Part shown: piece by piece, positions 8,339 through 19,084 of the stretch
How the letters are laid out: each line of letters begins with the position of its first letter
How positions within the stretch are numbered: position 1 is the stretch's first letter
Assembly: GCA_025201365.1 (NCBI GenBank)
Contig: JAIXMF010000239.1
Location: 1-21,450 of the forward strand
DNA length: 21,450 nt
Direction of reading: 5' to 3'
Origin: Syncephalis plumigaleata
Taxonomy: Eukaryota; Zoopagomycota; Zoopagomycetes; Zoopagales; Piptocephalidaceae
Notes under the pieces: model-generated
What the model was told of the DNA's origin: nothing
What the model saw: only the letters and a program-made list of their open reading frames with translations
Databases searched by the model: none
Made by a program: the position numbers and the translations under genes

Positions 8339-9387
8339 TCAACGCTTATTATTACGAGATGGTTGACGCTAATAATGATAATTACAATTACATACATCGT
8401 AGTTAGTCAGTTATAAGCTACACAAGTGATTATTTGTAAATGATTACCTGTTGATTACGAAGTTTCTCATTCTTGTTACGTAGACGATTGGCACGGTTCT
8501 CACTTTTACCACCACCACCTACGGTAAGTTCAACGCTAATCTTACGTCCTTTTAACTTTGATTCATGTAAACCTAGTGCTACCTAGAATACGAGTATAAC
8601 AATGTATTAGCAATACTGATGAGTACATATATATATGTATATATATATATGCGTGTCATTACCTTGAGACTATTGGCATTATCAAATTCTACAAATCCGC
8701 ATCCTCGTGGTGCATTAGTACCCTTCTCGGTGAGTAGACGAATGTCAGCAATGCCTCCTATCAATGTAATACCGATTAGCTTATTGTTGACTAGTAGATG
8801 AAAGGGAGACACGATCAACTTACCAGCCGATTCAAAATGCTGTTTAATCTCGTCTTTAGTAGTGGAATGCGCTAGTCGACCTATTTCATCAGTTTGGTTA
8901 ATAAAGATCCATCCTATCCAACTAGGATTGACTTGCCTACAAATACAATGTATCGTCGTTTCTTATCACTATCATTATTACTGCTATTATTATTTGATTT
9001 AGTAGCAGTGGCAGCAGCAGCAGTAGCAGTAGTAGGAGTAGCGATAGGTGTCGCTATTTTGACGGCTGTACTTGCTACTGCGCCCTCCTTATTCTTGACT
9101 TTTGACTTGGACTTGGCTGTCCCTTTTGCTCGCTTATTGTTATCACGACTAGTGTCCGTATTCGCTGCGCCATCCAGTTTAAATATATCACCACTATCGG
9201 CTACCAGTTGTTTAAGATCAGGTGCAACCACTTCATCTTCACCAAGTGTAGTGGACACCAGTTCACCCAGGTCATTACGACTCTTCTTACGACCATCACC
9301 CTTACGAAAGGCTTCCGCCTTGCGTTGACGCTTCGTTTGTCGTTTCTCCTGACCACTATTCGTTGTAATTGCAGCTTCAGTTGACAT
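8339..9387 (-). CDS. NOP6: Nop6-like nucleolar RNA-binding protein (RRM), 5 exons, 255 aa
   Basis: Probable ribosome-biogenesis factor of the small-subunit pathway, acting in the nucleolus. Exons are 8937-9387, 8824-8880, 8663-8757, 8448-8582 and 8339-8368, and phases close exactly to 255 residues. The N-terminus is basic (KRQTKRQRKAEAFRKGD) and followed by an Ala/Thr/Lys-rich low-complexity linker. One RRM follows at about residues 145-220: YIVFVGRLAHSTT is RNP2-like and GCGFVEFD is RNP1. Directly behind come ISVELTVGGGGKS and RLRNKNEKLRNQQ, the hallmark tail of the Nop6 family, then a short basic end. Intron 1 (8881-8936) has a GC donor. The last coding exon is 30 nt. The orthology call is from motif order, not alignment. 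Confidence 0.85.
8881..8936 (-). other. GC-AG intron in the NOP6-like gene
   Basis: Donor is GCAAGT directly after TTTGTAG, and acceptor is AAATAG before GTCGAC, with a CTGAT branch-like motif shortly upstream. Joining here restores VFVGRLAHS, a normal RRM strand and helix. Reading through would insert unrelated residues. Confidence 0.85.
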
Positions 9388-9473
9388 GATAATATGAAAA
9401 ATAAAAATAAAAAATAAAAAAGAATTAATCAAATTTACAATTTGCAATCAAGCCCATTTATTAACATTTGTTA

Positions 9474-10558
9474 TTATAATGTTATCGAGTCATTTGTATC
9501 ATCTAGCTCTTCCATGAAATCTATCGTGTTACTGGGTGTACGACAAGCACAAGGAGCAGGATATACTTTACGTAATAGTTCTCGTGGTAGATATTGCTGG
9601 CTGAGCATCTCCATACCCACCTGATCCTTGAGCATATTCTGTCTGATATCATGCATTAGTCCCCGAGGATGCCGACTAAACAAGACAACTCACCGTTTGA
9701 ATAAAAGTTGAATATCAGCCGTGTCTATCGTGGAACGATTGGCATGCTGTGCCAATGCTTTCAAATCATTAGCTACTTGTTCAAAATACTGCTCTGACCT
9801 GTATTAACAATATAGATCATTAGTGATAATAGTAACACTAATTCATATGCTACATCACTTACACTGATCTAATCTCCTCCAATGCTTCCGGATCTGGTCT
9901 CGCTCCCGATAAACCCATGACTAAATCTTTCAATAATACCTGGGATAATCCCGCCTTGTTACTCGTTCTACTGTCTAATAAATAGTAATATATATCAATT
10001 GACGTAATTAGCCTATGACCATTAGTATTTGCGAGAAATATACTACATACTCGATGTGTCAGTATTATTATTACTATCGGCATCAGCATCAGCATCATCC
10101 AAACGAGCTTTCCCTCTCTTCTTTATTGCTGCTTTACGCCGTTGCGTTGATGGTAATGATTCTACCATTTCATCTTGTGGATGTGGCGTGGATTCCACTG
10201 CTTTCTGCTTTAACCGACCAGTGGATTGTGATTTCTATCCTTTCATGACTTGATGAATATCCGTGTATGATGCTATAATTCTTACTCAACCTACCTTGAG
10301 CTTTGTTGTTGTTGTTGTTGTCTCGATCTTACTGCTTGATGTCGCCGTCTTCTTACGCGCTCTTTTATTTGGTGTTGTCACCACTACTCGTGAAGTTTTT
10401 TGCGCTCTTTTCCTCACCGGACTCGATACTGACTCGAGTGCTACTTTTACCGCTTCATTATTACTGTTATTATCACTGGCAGTGGCTAGTTTGGTACGGC
10501 GTGGACGTAGCGAGTATGTTTGCCGATTGTCAGCTTTATTGGTTCGAGACTGACTCAT
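9474..10558 (-). CDS. CENPT: CENP-T-like kinetochore histone-fold protein, 5 exons, 277 aa
   Basis: Inner kinetochore protein: the CENP-T family pairs its C-terminal histone fold with CENP-W on centromeric DNA and recruits Ndc80 through its N-terminus. Exons are 10295-10558, 10051-10234, 9863-9974, 9694-9798 and 9474-9642, giving 277 residues with consistent phases. The first 150 residues are basic and disordered ([23 protein letters not shown]). The histone fold starts near [12 protein letters not shown] and continues through [35 protein letters not shown] and [11 protein letters not shown], the order seen in CENP-T C-termini. A 15-residue acidic tail follows. I use the acceptor before 9642 because it gives [14 protein letters not shown]. 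It shares a 111-bp divergent start region with SF3B5. Other histone-fold kinetochore proteins remain possible. Confidence 0.8.
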
Positions 10559-10669
10559 ATTGAGGTAAGGAAGAGAAAAGAAATGGCAAGTTGCGTGTAT
10601 CTCCTTCAAAAATCACAACAGTAATATTCATTCTCTCTACACACTTTGACTTGCTATTCTTCATTTACT
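10559..10669. promoter_or_regulatory. Bidirectional promoter between CENP-T and SF3B5
   Basis: Only 111 bp separate the two divergent start codons, so both promoters and 5' leaders must lie within or overlap this stretch. No TATA box is obvious. It holds pyrimidine-rich runs on the plus strand near 10630-10640. Confidence 0.6.
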
Positions 10670-11158
10670 ATGGTAAGTCTAACGGTAGAATTAGTTCTTC
10701 TAACAACAAATACTAATACTATTCGACGCAGGACCGTGTTAATATCAATAGTCAGATTGAACATTGTACGTATGCTGTGCAATAGCAATATCGATAGAAT
10801 CTAACACTAATCTATTTTCATAGTACAATCAAAGCACGTTGGTACCGGACATGCCGATACAAACAAATAGTACGTAAAAGATCGATCCATCTATGATGAT
10901 ATGACTACGCGACTAACGAGTATTATCAGTGAGTGGTTGACCAACCAACATCGTGATACATATGCGTCATTATTGGGTCATTTCAATCTAACGACCTATA
11001 TTGCCGTGGCCGAAGGAGAAAGCACGGCTAGAGTGCGTTCACGTCTATTGCAAGTAAGCGATGACTAGTTGCTTTTTATTGTTTACACGATAACACTAAA
11101 TGATATCTACTAGAAAATGCTACAGCCGTGCGGTCCACCGGTGCCACGCGATGACTAG
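10670..11158 (+). CDS. SF3B5: Splicing factor 3B subunit 5 (SF3b10/Ysf3), 5 exons, 83 aa
   Basis: Small structural subunit of the SF3b complex in U2 snRNP, which supports branch-point recognition in the nucleus. Exons are 10670-10672, 10732-10765, 10824-10869, 10930-11053 and 11114-11158, giving 83 residues against about 86 in the family. Recognisable stretches are INSQIEHLQSKHVGTGHAD, EWLTNQHRDTYASLLGHFN, IAVAEGESTARVR and KMLQPCGPP, spanning nearly the whole conserved protein. The first coding exon is the ATG alone, so the start codon is separated by an intron from all other codons. The acceptor before 10930 (TATTATCAG) is needed to restore NKYEWL. A protein of 83 residues carrying four introns is unusually intron-dense. 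Confidence 0.97.
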
Positions 11159-11291
11159 AAGCACGATTGATGTGTTTCTACGCTTCGCGATTATTTAGTA
11201 ATAACAATAAACGTAAACGTACTTTCGGAATATGCTTTAAACTGCAGTTGCCACTTCTTTCCCTATAATAATTTGTACCTTTCACTACTCG

Positions 11292-13189
11292 ATGACTACG
11301 CTAACACCGTTCGCGCTTGGCATAATATTTGTTGTGGCCAATGTGCTTATTGCACAGCAGTTTAACAAGCAGGTACTGCTGCCCTACATGGTAAGATATG
11401 ACAAGTTAAGCTTGACGATTATGTTTACGCGCTAACTCTCGATTGAATTCCGGTGGAATAGGACGAGCCATTCCATGCACCACAAGCGCAAGCTTATTGT
11501 GCAGCGCGTTTCTCGTATTGGGACCCAAAGATTACGACACCGCCTGGCCTGTACGTTAAGCTAAGCTCTTTTTAGTTGTTGCTGTTGATGATAACTGACT
11601 CGTCTTATTCGATAGTTATTTGTCGAGTCTTTTGCTATTATGGCCGATACGCTGGCTAAATAATGGCGCATCTATCGCGTCTGACGGTTGGTGTAGTCTA
11701 TCCTGGCTACGCGCGACTAATATCCTATGGAGTACAATACTATTCTGCGTCCTGTATTCGCTGAGTCGACAATTACATCCACGAGGTAAGCCGGCGCGAC
11801 ACGCTTGGAACGCGTTCGCATTGAGTCTATTTCCCGTGGGCTATTTCTTCAACTTTCTCTATTACACCGACACTGGCTCGACAACATTGGTACTCCTAGC
11901 TTATCTATTATCGCTGAAACAGCGTCATGCATTGGCCGCTCTAGTAAGCACTAGTAGGATTAACATAAAAACGTATTATTGATTGATTGTTTGTTTGTCT
12001 GTTAGGCAGCAGTGGGATCTCTACTATTCCGTCAAACGAATGTTATCTGGACGACATGGATCATGGCATTGGTGATTGTGCATCGAATTGCTATACGTGA
12101 TGTGCAGTCACCGCTATCGCATTGGTTACTCCGTCCTGCCAATACATCTAGTCTAGGTTAGTAAGGAAGGATAGCGATATTATTGACGAACTAACAAAAG
12201 AGTACTACAGCCGAGTCAACCATACGACTATGGCAATTAATCGTGCAACTAAGTGGTCATCTACTATCAATCTTGCCTACAACGCTACCTTATCTTGCTG
12301 TACTGGCTAGCTTCTGTCTATTCATCGTAATTAATGGTGGCATTGTTTTAGGTAGTCATGGAAGATAGCTAATAGAAATACGCGAATACTAATGAGCCAC
12401 ACTGACTAGGCGATAAATCTAATCATGAGGCAACCCTTCACTTCCCGCAACTGTTCTACTTTAGCTGCTTCACCGGTGGATTCGCTCTTGTTCATTTAGT
12501 CTGGCCAGCTAATCGAGTACAACGCACACTAAAGCGTACTATTCAGTAAGTACATGATAATCATACGTCAATAGCAATGATTAATGTTCCATAGTCATCC
12601 CATATTATATGTTATTGGTGTGGCGTGCATTTTATATCTAGTACACAATTTCACGTAAGTTACTGGTCATATTTGCTGGTAGTTAATATGATTGAACTAA
12701 CATAGATAGGTAGTTACGAGCATCCATTCATTCTAAGTGATAATCGCCATTTTACATTTTATTTGTGGAAACGCGTTTATTCCGCGCATTTTAGTGTTAG
12801 ATATTTATTGGCACCAGTTTACGCATTGCTCATCCTGCATCTATACTTGCAATTAGGTGAGTTACAACCAAGGAAGAACATGATTGCTTGATGCTAATCC
12901 TTGTAATGTGATCTATTCGATAATAGCACGCTGTCAAACTGTAATCTGGTGTATCGGGTATAGTGTAGCGTCAATATTAACGCTAGTACCCTCACCGCTA
13001 TTAGAGTTTCGCTATTTCATCTTGCCGTTCATCATTTATCGGTTACATTTACCATTGGCATCGAAGAGATCCTACGCTATTGAATGCTTAGTTTACATTG
13101 CCATCAATCTGGCAACAATTACTCTATTTCTGATACGTCCATTTGAATGGCCACAAGAGCCTATGGTTCAACAACGATTTATGTGGTAA
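11292..13189 (+). CDS. ALG10: Dol-P-Glc:Glc2Man9GlcNAc2-PP-Dol alpha-1,2-glucosyltransferase (ALG10/DIE2), 9 exons, 469 aa
   Basis: Adds the third and last glucose to the lipid-linked N-glycan precursor in the ER membrane, the mark that promotes transfer by oligosaccharyltransferase. Exons are 11292-11390, 11462-11550, 11616-11943, 12006-12156, 12211-12351, 12410-12545, 12595-12654, 12714-12856 and 12927-13189; phases close to 469 residues, close to the family length. After the first membrane segment comes [15 protein letters not shown], the lumenal acidic motif of this GT59 family, then [13 protein letters not shown]. Others are [47 protein letters not shown] and the C-terminal [17 protein letters not shown]. 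About a dozen hydrophobic segments are spread through it. Its stop lies 25 bp from that of the next gene, in convergent orientation. Confidence 0.97.
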
Positions 13190-13214
13190 TATTTATTCTT
13201 CAAAATATATTCTA

Positions 13215-15161
13215 TTAATCGGCAATGTTAAATAACTGTCTGGATAATCTATTATGTTTGATTCTGTTGACAAATCCATCAGCTGCTGGATGATGAGTGG
13301 TATATACATGAGTTTTAACGACATGGTCAACCGTGGTCATACCACCTAGTGGTGAATGCGGCGACTTCTCGTCTTCACGTTCAACTTTGGGCCATGCTAC
13401 ACCAAGACATACCAATAGTATGATTGCACGTATCAAATAGGTGGTATCATAGATTGCATCATAAGTGGCGTATTGACTAGATGACAATAGTATAAGGTTG
13501 GATTGAAAATATATAATAACACATACGCTGAATATTGCATACGTGACGAAACAGATTGCGCAAAACCACATGAGCTAGTATAATCATTTTGGTTAATAAT
13601 GACATGCATATCTTATAGCTGTCTGCTATGATTTACCTGCATGAAGCGATGATAGCCTTCTACATGTCTTTTTAATCGATAAGCATTGAATGCAAACCAT
13701 ATGGCTAGCACAAGGAGAAAATCACATTAATGAATTGCATTTACAATAGTAGCATCACTTACCGAAACTTAGGAAAACTAAAGCATTGAATATTAAAACA
13801 AAACCAGTGACGTATTGTAAATCGAGCAAGCTAAAGGATTTACCCAACTCAACTATAGCAAGGAAAAGTGAATAAAATTTCAGTCTTAACCCGAATGCAA
13901 TTGTGTGCACGGTAATATCCAACCCAATGAATACTCTAAAGAGTATAAGCATTTTTTTGGAAAAGAGATTCCGACCCACAATTGACCTGCATAGATTACA
14001 TGATTATGATTATTGTTGTTAGTCAATCGATCAGCTTGATCTAATAGAATGTGATTGATGATTACCAGTGGATTAATATTAGATCAAAAGGAATCTTGGA
14101 TAGGAAATTGTAGATATCATTTACAAACTTGTTAAATGTAAAGTAGTTTACCAAATGGATGAGGAAACCTGCAAGTAACAACTATAGTAAGCGAAGATCA
14201 TCGTGAATCAATTGCAACTGCTTACATATACAGTAGACAACGCTAATGATGTAGGATGCAAACATGAGATTGTAGTACATTGTCTTGCGTATCATCATGA
14301 CGATAGCTCGTATGAATGTATACGATAACACGATCAATAGCTATATGCAATGAATGTGTTAGCGGCATTCCAATCCTTGTATTTACTAACATACCAAGCT
14401 AAAGAAGAGCCATTTGTAGATAGCATAGCCAGAGTATAAGAATAACTCATTTAATTCGCCCGCCTCTATATCACATGTCCATGTTAATGTTAGTTGATTA
14501 TCTCATAGATATCTTGGATGTTACCTTGCTCAGCACTAAACGTATAAGTATGATTTCGACTAAATAAAGCTTTGGACGTGTCTTCAAGATGAGTAACATC
14601 CATTGACGCTGAATGAACATATTTTGTATGTGGATTGAAGGACACCATCTCCGCATCCCAGTTTATAAGAGCGTTGTTAATGCGTGCTATAACCACAAGT
14701 TTAACTGGTGGAAATCCCATTCCAGTCAGATTTCGTGCAAAGTCTTCAAGCCTTTGAGTATACTATTCAGATAGCAATTAGTATTAATAATTCTTTAGCA
14801 ATGCAAACATAATTACCGGTTCTGTACTCTTACAGTCGCCAAAGGTAAACTCGAAGTAAGATATAGCCATCGCTGTGGTTGAATAATTTGATGAAATTTC
14901 CAATGCTTCCACCATATTTTCTTCGTTATAGATCGGCTTAACGACACATTCATCATCAAGTTTGGCTACTAGCGTTACCGGGATAATTACACCCTCATAT
15001 TTATAATAGGGGACCTTCTCAAGGACTCTATCAAATGTAGGATAGGTAGCGGATTTACCACCTATCTGAGTTATGGTAATTGATGCATTAACAGCAATCA
15101 ATTGACCGATTATTAATGATAGTAGTAGTAAGTAAAAGCGACAAGCTTTAAAGCAATACAT
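13215..15161 (-). CDS. Secretory-pathway protein with lumenal domain and seven-helix region (GPR180/GOST-like architecture), 8 exons, 507 aa
   Basis: Exons are 14817-15161, 14525-14762, 14395-14465, 14226-14340, 14066-14168, 13763-13986, 13637-13704 and 13215-13574; phases close to 507 residues. A signal peptide (FYLLLLSLIIGQLIAVNA) precedes a lumenal or extracellular domain of about 180 residues with four possible N-glycosylation sites (NAS, NYS, NLT, NHT) and Cys residues in DDECVVK and FGDCKST. From about residue 205 to 455 there are six or seven hydrophobic segments, including WLFFSLLLIVLSYTFI, FVLIFNALVFLSF and FCAICFVTYAIFSVCVIIYF. A polar tail of about 55 residues is cytosolic. The layout matches GPR180/TMEM145 and GOST-type proteins, but I recognise no diagnostic motif. 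Ligand and function are unknown. Confidence 0.8.
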
Positions 15162-15814
15162 GTTGTTAAAATGAGAATGAAATGAGCGGCATCAAGTATT
15201 GCAAGTCGCTTGATGTTATACCGCGCGCTGAATACCATTCGATGCTGTGACACGTATGAATAAACCAGTTATTGTCAATTATGCATGCACCTATTGACCA
15301 AAGCCTTTGTTCTAGTACCATGCGACTTTGAAATGAATGCTTACTACATGCGATTGGTACTTATTTTGATATCAATCAATTACAATGTCTGTCATGTTCG
15401 CATGATTGCAGTTTGTACGGTATAGTATTGTTATCTGAGTAATAAAAAACAGGCTAACGAATTGCTACATGTCATTCTCATTCCAGTTACCGACAAAGGA
15501 AAAGAAAATATACGAGTACGACATCACCGAGTCAAGTATCTTCCTGTGCGCTACTAGTTTGTCCATTTAGTATGAATTACACGGTCATGCAACCAAGTAT
15601 TAAAGTCATATGAATAGTTATTTAATGTTTTAAGATAAAGGATAATAGTTTTCGTTAAGATAATCATACGTTATAAATAGTGAAATAAAAATAAGCAGTC
15701 AATCCAAGGTAGATGGACAACTCCATGGCCAATATCCTAATTGTGAAAGTGTACCTGCTTGCGAGTATTGCCGACATATCATGAGCAGTAGCCTTGGTAG
15801 AGCATCACCAATTA
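15162..15814. other. Intergenic region between the 7TM gene and the unrecognised gene
   Basis: About 650 bp holding the promoter side of the 7TM gene and the 3' side of the next gene. AT-rich, with no tRNA or conserved frame seen. A downstream open stretch at 15699-15827 could be an alternative last exon of the neighbouring gene. Confidence 0.6.
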
Positions 15815-17212
15815 CTACTAATGAGCACTAATGTTAGTATACGTGTGTATAAAGTATTGCATCATGAGCACACGGCCGATGTAACATACCACTAAGACTT
15901 GCTCCAAATGATTGGCACATGATTCGTAGTAGCTGGCGGCACCTGGATCCGAGAGTGTACGAGCCAAGTTGGCACCAGTCGCCAAAGCCATGTATCGCAT
16001 CTAGTATCGTATTTGTGGATTGTTAGCTAATTGACATTAGAATGATCGCAAATTGAATGATCACTTACCAGCGAGCACGCCGTTCGTTCCGCCGATCGAT
16101 CGGCAATGTCGGGAACCGTGCTATATCATTAGTGATGTAAGCATATTGCGCATCTTTAGTACTAAAGCAAGTAGTTACTTACCCAGTCAAATAATCAGGA
16201 TGATGGGCCAAATACTCTAGATTGTTCTTGATAATCGATTGCGAAGGGAATTGACCGTCGTACAGTTGGTAGATATTAGCCTGTCGCTTTAACTGTATAA
16301 AGGCGAATTGACTAGACAAACACGGAGAGTGAGTTAGATGAGCGATACTGGTAAGCGTATAACAAATACTACTTACACTAATAAGACGGTTCGTAGGGCT
16401 GTCAAATCCAATGAATCCATTTCCTAAATTAGACGAGAGGTTGCATTAAGTATATATCGTCTTCATTCCCTTCAGTTTAAGAAGCTTACATGACGTTGTA
16501 GTTTATTTAACAAGGAAGAGATTGCCGTCGCATTGATTCTCTTGGATTCGAGGATAGCCGCCATGCATGCTTGTTCCTGTTCCGATTTCTGTTCCATAAT
16601 GGCAATGAACTCCTAATTGATGCACATATTAGCGATGAATATTCTTTATAGAACCATGTAACATTCGCTAATTACCTTGATGGCCGACTGATCAAGTAGA
16701 CCACTACCGATCTGAGTGAGGAATTCCTCGATAGACATGGCCCACACATTGATCTCCTGCACGATGGTGGTGGTGGTGGAATTGTGCGAACGGATCGAGG
16801 ATACCGGCGACACTGGAGGGGATAACGGCGCTTGTGGGGCAACGACAACAGGAGTCACTTTTGGTGTGGATAGGGTGAGGCTGACCTTGCTCGATGATTG
16901 GTCTTCACTTTGCACTCGCTGCATACGTCGTGCAGCTAGGTGTATATCACTGCTGCTGTGGACGGAACTAATGGACAAAGTGCTTGCGCAAGCCTCTCGA
17001 GGAGTTGCCTCTTCAATGGCCGCCGGTGAAGTAGCAAGCGAGCGTTCTTTAACGGCGGATTCCTTGTAGTATGCCGTCGCGCTTAATTTCGGCCAGTCTC
17101 CAGGAGATCGACTTCCGCGCGCCAGCTCGTAAAAATATATTACAACGGTTGCGGAAATGCTATAGATAAGCATCCATACAAAACGAGCTGTATTGAGCAG
17201 TGCGGTCAACAT
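15815..17212 (-). CDS. Unrecognised single-anchor membrane protein, 7 exons, 333 aa
   Basis: Function not recognised. Exons are 16676-17212, 16490-16612, 16377-16423, 16183-16311, 16069-16120, 15890-16000 and the stop codon at 15815-15817; phases close throughout. The N-terminus has one hydrophobic segment (FVWMLIYSISATVVIYFY, about residues 11-28), then a Ser/Pro/Thr-rich presumably disordered stretch to about residue 160. The C-terminal half is helical and looks folded: SIEEFLTQIGSGLLDQSAIK, EFIAIMEQKSEQEQACMAAI, FAFIQLKRQANIYQLYDGQF and ARTLSDPGAASYYESCANHL. This suggests a membrane-tethered cytosolic domain. I start at 17212 because upstream codons in the same frame translate a GT microsatellite. 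The final acceptor is directly followed by TAG; an acceptor ten bases earlier would add 42 residues. Confidence 0.75.
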
Positions 17213-18051
17213 CCTTTTTTTAATAATAGTAACTGAACGGGGAACAAGAAAGGGTGTGTGTGTGTGTGTACGTGGGTGTTTTATCGATATGATGTGGTGA
17301 TGGTGGTATACTGGTGTGACGGAATAGTCGATAAATAGTAAATTGGAAGAAAACAAACTATCAGCGTTATTATTATACTGATCTACGAGTGAGCAACAAA
17401 AGCACACGAAAGCGTGCTTACTATAGCTACTAGTGGTATTAGTAGAGTGAGTAGGACAAAAAGGAAGAAGAAGAAGCTAGAACACCGCAAGAAAGTACCG
17501 GTTCGTTAGGTTATAAAGGTGTATAGTCGAATAGGAGAGGGGAGAGAAGAGGAGGGGAAGAGAGAGAGGGTAGCTAGAAGAAAAAGGCGTTCTATTAAAA
17601 AAAGAAAACTAGGCATGGCCTAGCATGCACTCATTTCTATCAGGTTTCCTATCCTAGGGGATGGACTACTTCAATGAATGTGGGGATATCAAACGGCCAT
17701 GTTGATAGTGTAACATTGATAGATAGTGGTGCGACACGTGTCCAGCTACCAGTCTATGTTGCTGTTCAGTATACAGATATGGATTCGTATTTGGCTGTCG
17801 ATATCAGACTGTTGCTTCCTGTGGAATGTATATTGTGTATATCGCGATTGATACGACAAGTAAATAGGAGGAGTGTGTGGTTGTGCATTACCCCAATAAA
17901 ATACTAGGATGCATGATCGCTAACATTGCATGCAAGCACTTCATTTTATCTATTCCAATCTAATTGTAATAGCAATCATGTAGGAAGTAAGGAAAGCTAA
18001 TCGCGTGACTATTTATTTATATATATATATATCTAGATAGAGATAGGTCTA
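17213..18051. other. Intergenic region with microsatellite and purine-rich tract
   Basis: Upstream of the unrecognised gene and downstream of RPE. It contains a GT repeat (about 17252-17268), a purine-rich plus-strand tract (about 17455-17590, pyrimidine-rich in the sense of the minus-strand gene) and an AT repeat near 18017-18032. A 77-codon frame at 17674-17907 with a protease-like DSGAT motif is not convincing as a gene. Confidence 0.6.
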
Positions 18052-19084
18052 TTATTCAGTGTTATGGGCAACAACACATTCACGCAAACCATCGATGACA
18101 TGTTTAGGGTCTGAAGCACCGAAAATGCTAGATCCCGCTACAATGACATTGGCACCTGCAATGGCCGCTTGCTTAATGGTGTCCAGATCGAGTCCACCGT
18201 CAACTTGGATGTCAAGATTAGGATATCGTTTGCGTAGTTCTACGACTTTTGGCATGCAATGCGGCATAAATAGCTGACCGCCAAAACCAGGTTCTACCGT
18301 CATGACTAGTACCTGATCTAGTTGATCAACGAACGGGTACACCGACTCAATGGGGGTGGCCGGCTTCAATGCTATACCAGCACGCATGCCAAGATCTTTT
18401 ATACGCTTGATCAATGCACTGGCATCCTCTAGAGATGGAATCATAGTCGTGCTAAGAAACTGTTACTCCTACGTGCAACGCACTACTTACCGGTGGCCTC
18501 GATGTGGAATGTGTACATGGAAGCACCCGCTTTGGCAAAATCGTTAACCCACTGCATGTACATGGAATGATTAATGGATATGTTGTGCTGCATCGTATGA
18601 AGAGGTAGATGGATGACGGAACAATACTTACTCTTTCTGGTTCCGATACCATGAGATGACAATCTATAGTAATAGTAATGGTAGTAGTAGTAGCATATCA
18701 TAATTAATAATAAACGTATGAACGATTGCTAGATCGATTAGCTCACCGAGAAAAGCATCCGTATGCTTACGCAACGATTTAATGATAGGCGGGCCTAGTG
18801 TAAGATTCGGTACGAAATGACTAACCCATGGCATGGTAAGCAATATGTAATGATGCATGCTTCTCGTGTCTACCACTACTCGGTATTCACTGCTGCTTAC
18901 CCGTCCATAACGTCTGCGAGCGAGTAATGAATGAGAGATAAGTTAGCTGTACAAATAATGCTTACATCAAACACCTACCCATATGCAAGTAGTCGGCACC
19001 CAGCTCAATCATACGTTTGCATTCAGCTGCCAAATTGGCGAAATCACCTGATAGCAACGAGGGTGCAATCTTTGCTTTGGGCAT
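18052..19084 (-). CDS. RPE: Ribulose-5-phosphate 3-epimerase, 6 exons, 220 aa
   Basis: Interconverts ribulose 5-phosphate and xylulose 5-phosphate in the cytosolic pentose phosphate pathway. Exons are 18979-19084, 18901-18913, 18747-18820, 18632-18663, 18491-18551 and 18052-18428; phases close to 220 residues, the usual size. It is a TIM barrel: [14 protein letters not shown] at the start, [20 protein letters not shown] with the metal-binding His and Asp, [10 protein letters not shown] with the next metal-site His, TVEPGFGGQ closing the active site, QVDGGLD with the catalytic Asp, and VAGSSIFG binding phosphate. Exon 2 is only 13 nt and encodes part of the DVMDGHF motif, so it is essential. 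The frame is open to an upstream ATG at 19153. Confidence 0.97.

Noticed and set aside
9676-9693. An 18-nt GT-AG intron in the CENP-T-like gene
   Set aside because: GTGAGT...TTTAG of 18 nt would keep the frame, but a 51-nt intron (9643-9693) with a GACTAATG branch-like motif also keeps it and restores [14 protein letters not shown], which fits the CENP-T histone-fold end much better.
10286-10553. Plus-strand frames opposite the first CENP-T exon
   Set aside because: Val/Leu-rich antisense of a Lys/Thr-rich coding exon.
17213-17407. N-terminal extension of the unrecognised protein to an ATG at 17407
   Set aside because: The extra residues translate a GT microsatellite (THTHT) and a His run. 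The ATG at 17212 directly precedes a good membrane anchor.
17674-17907. 77-codon frame with VTLIDSGAT, resembling a retropepsin active site
   Set aside because: Only the short DSGAT core fits. No flap or ILG-like motif follows and no other retroelement sequence is near. It lies between two genes in AT-rich DNA.
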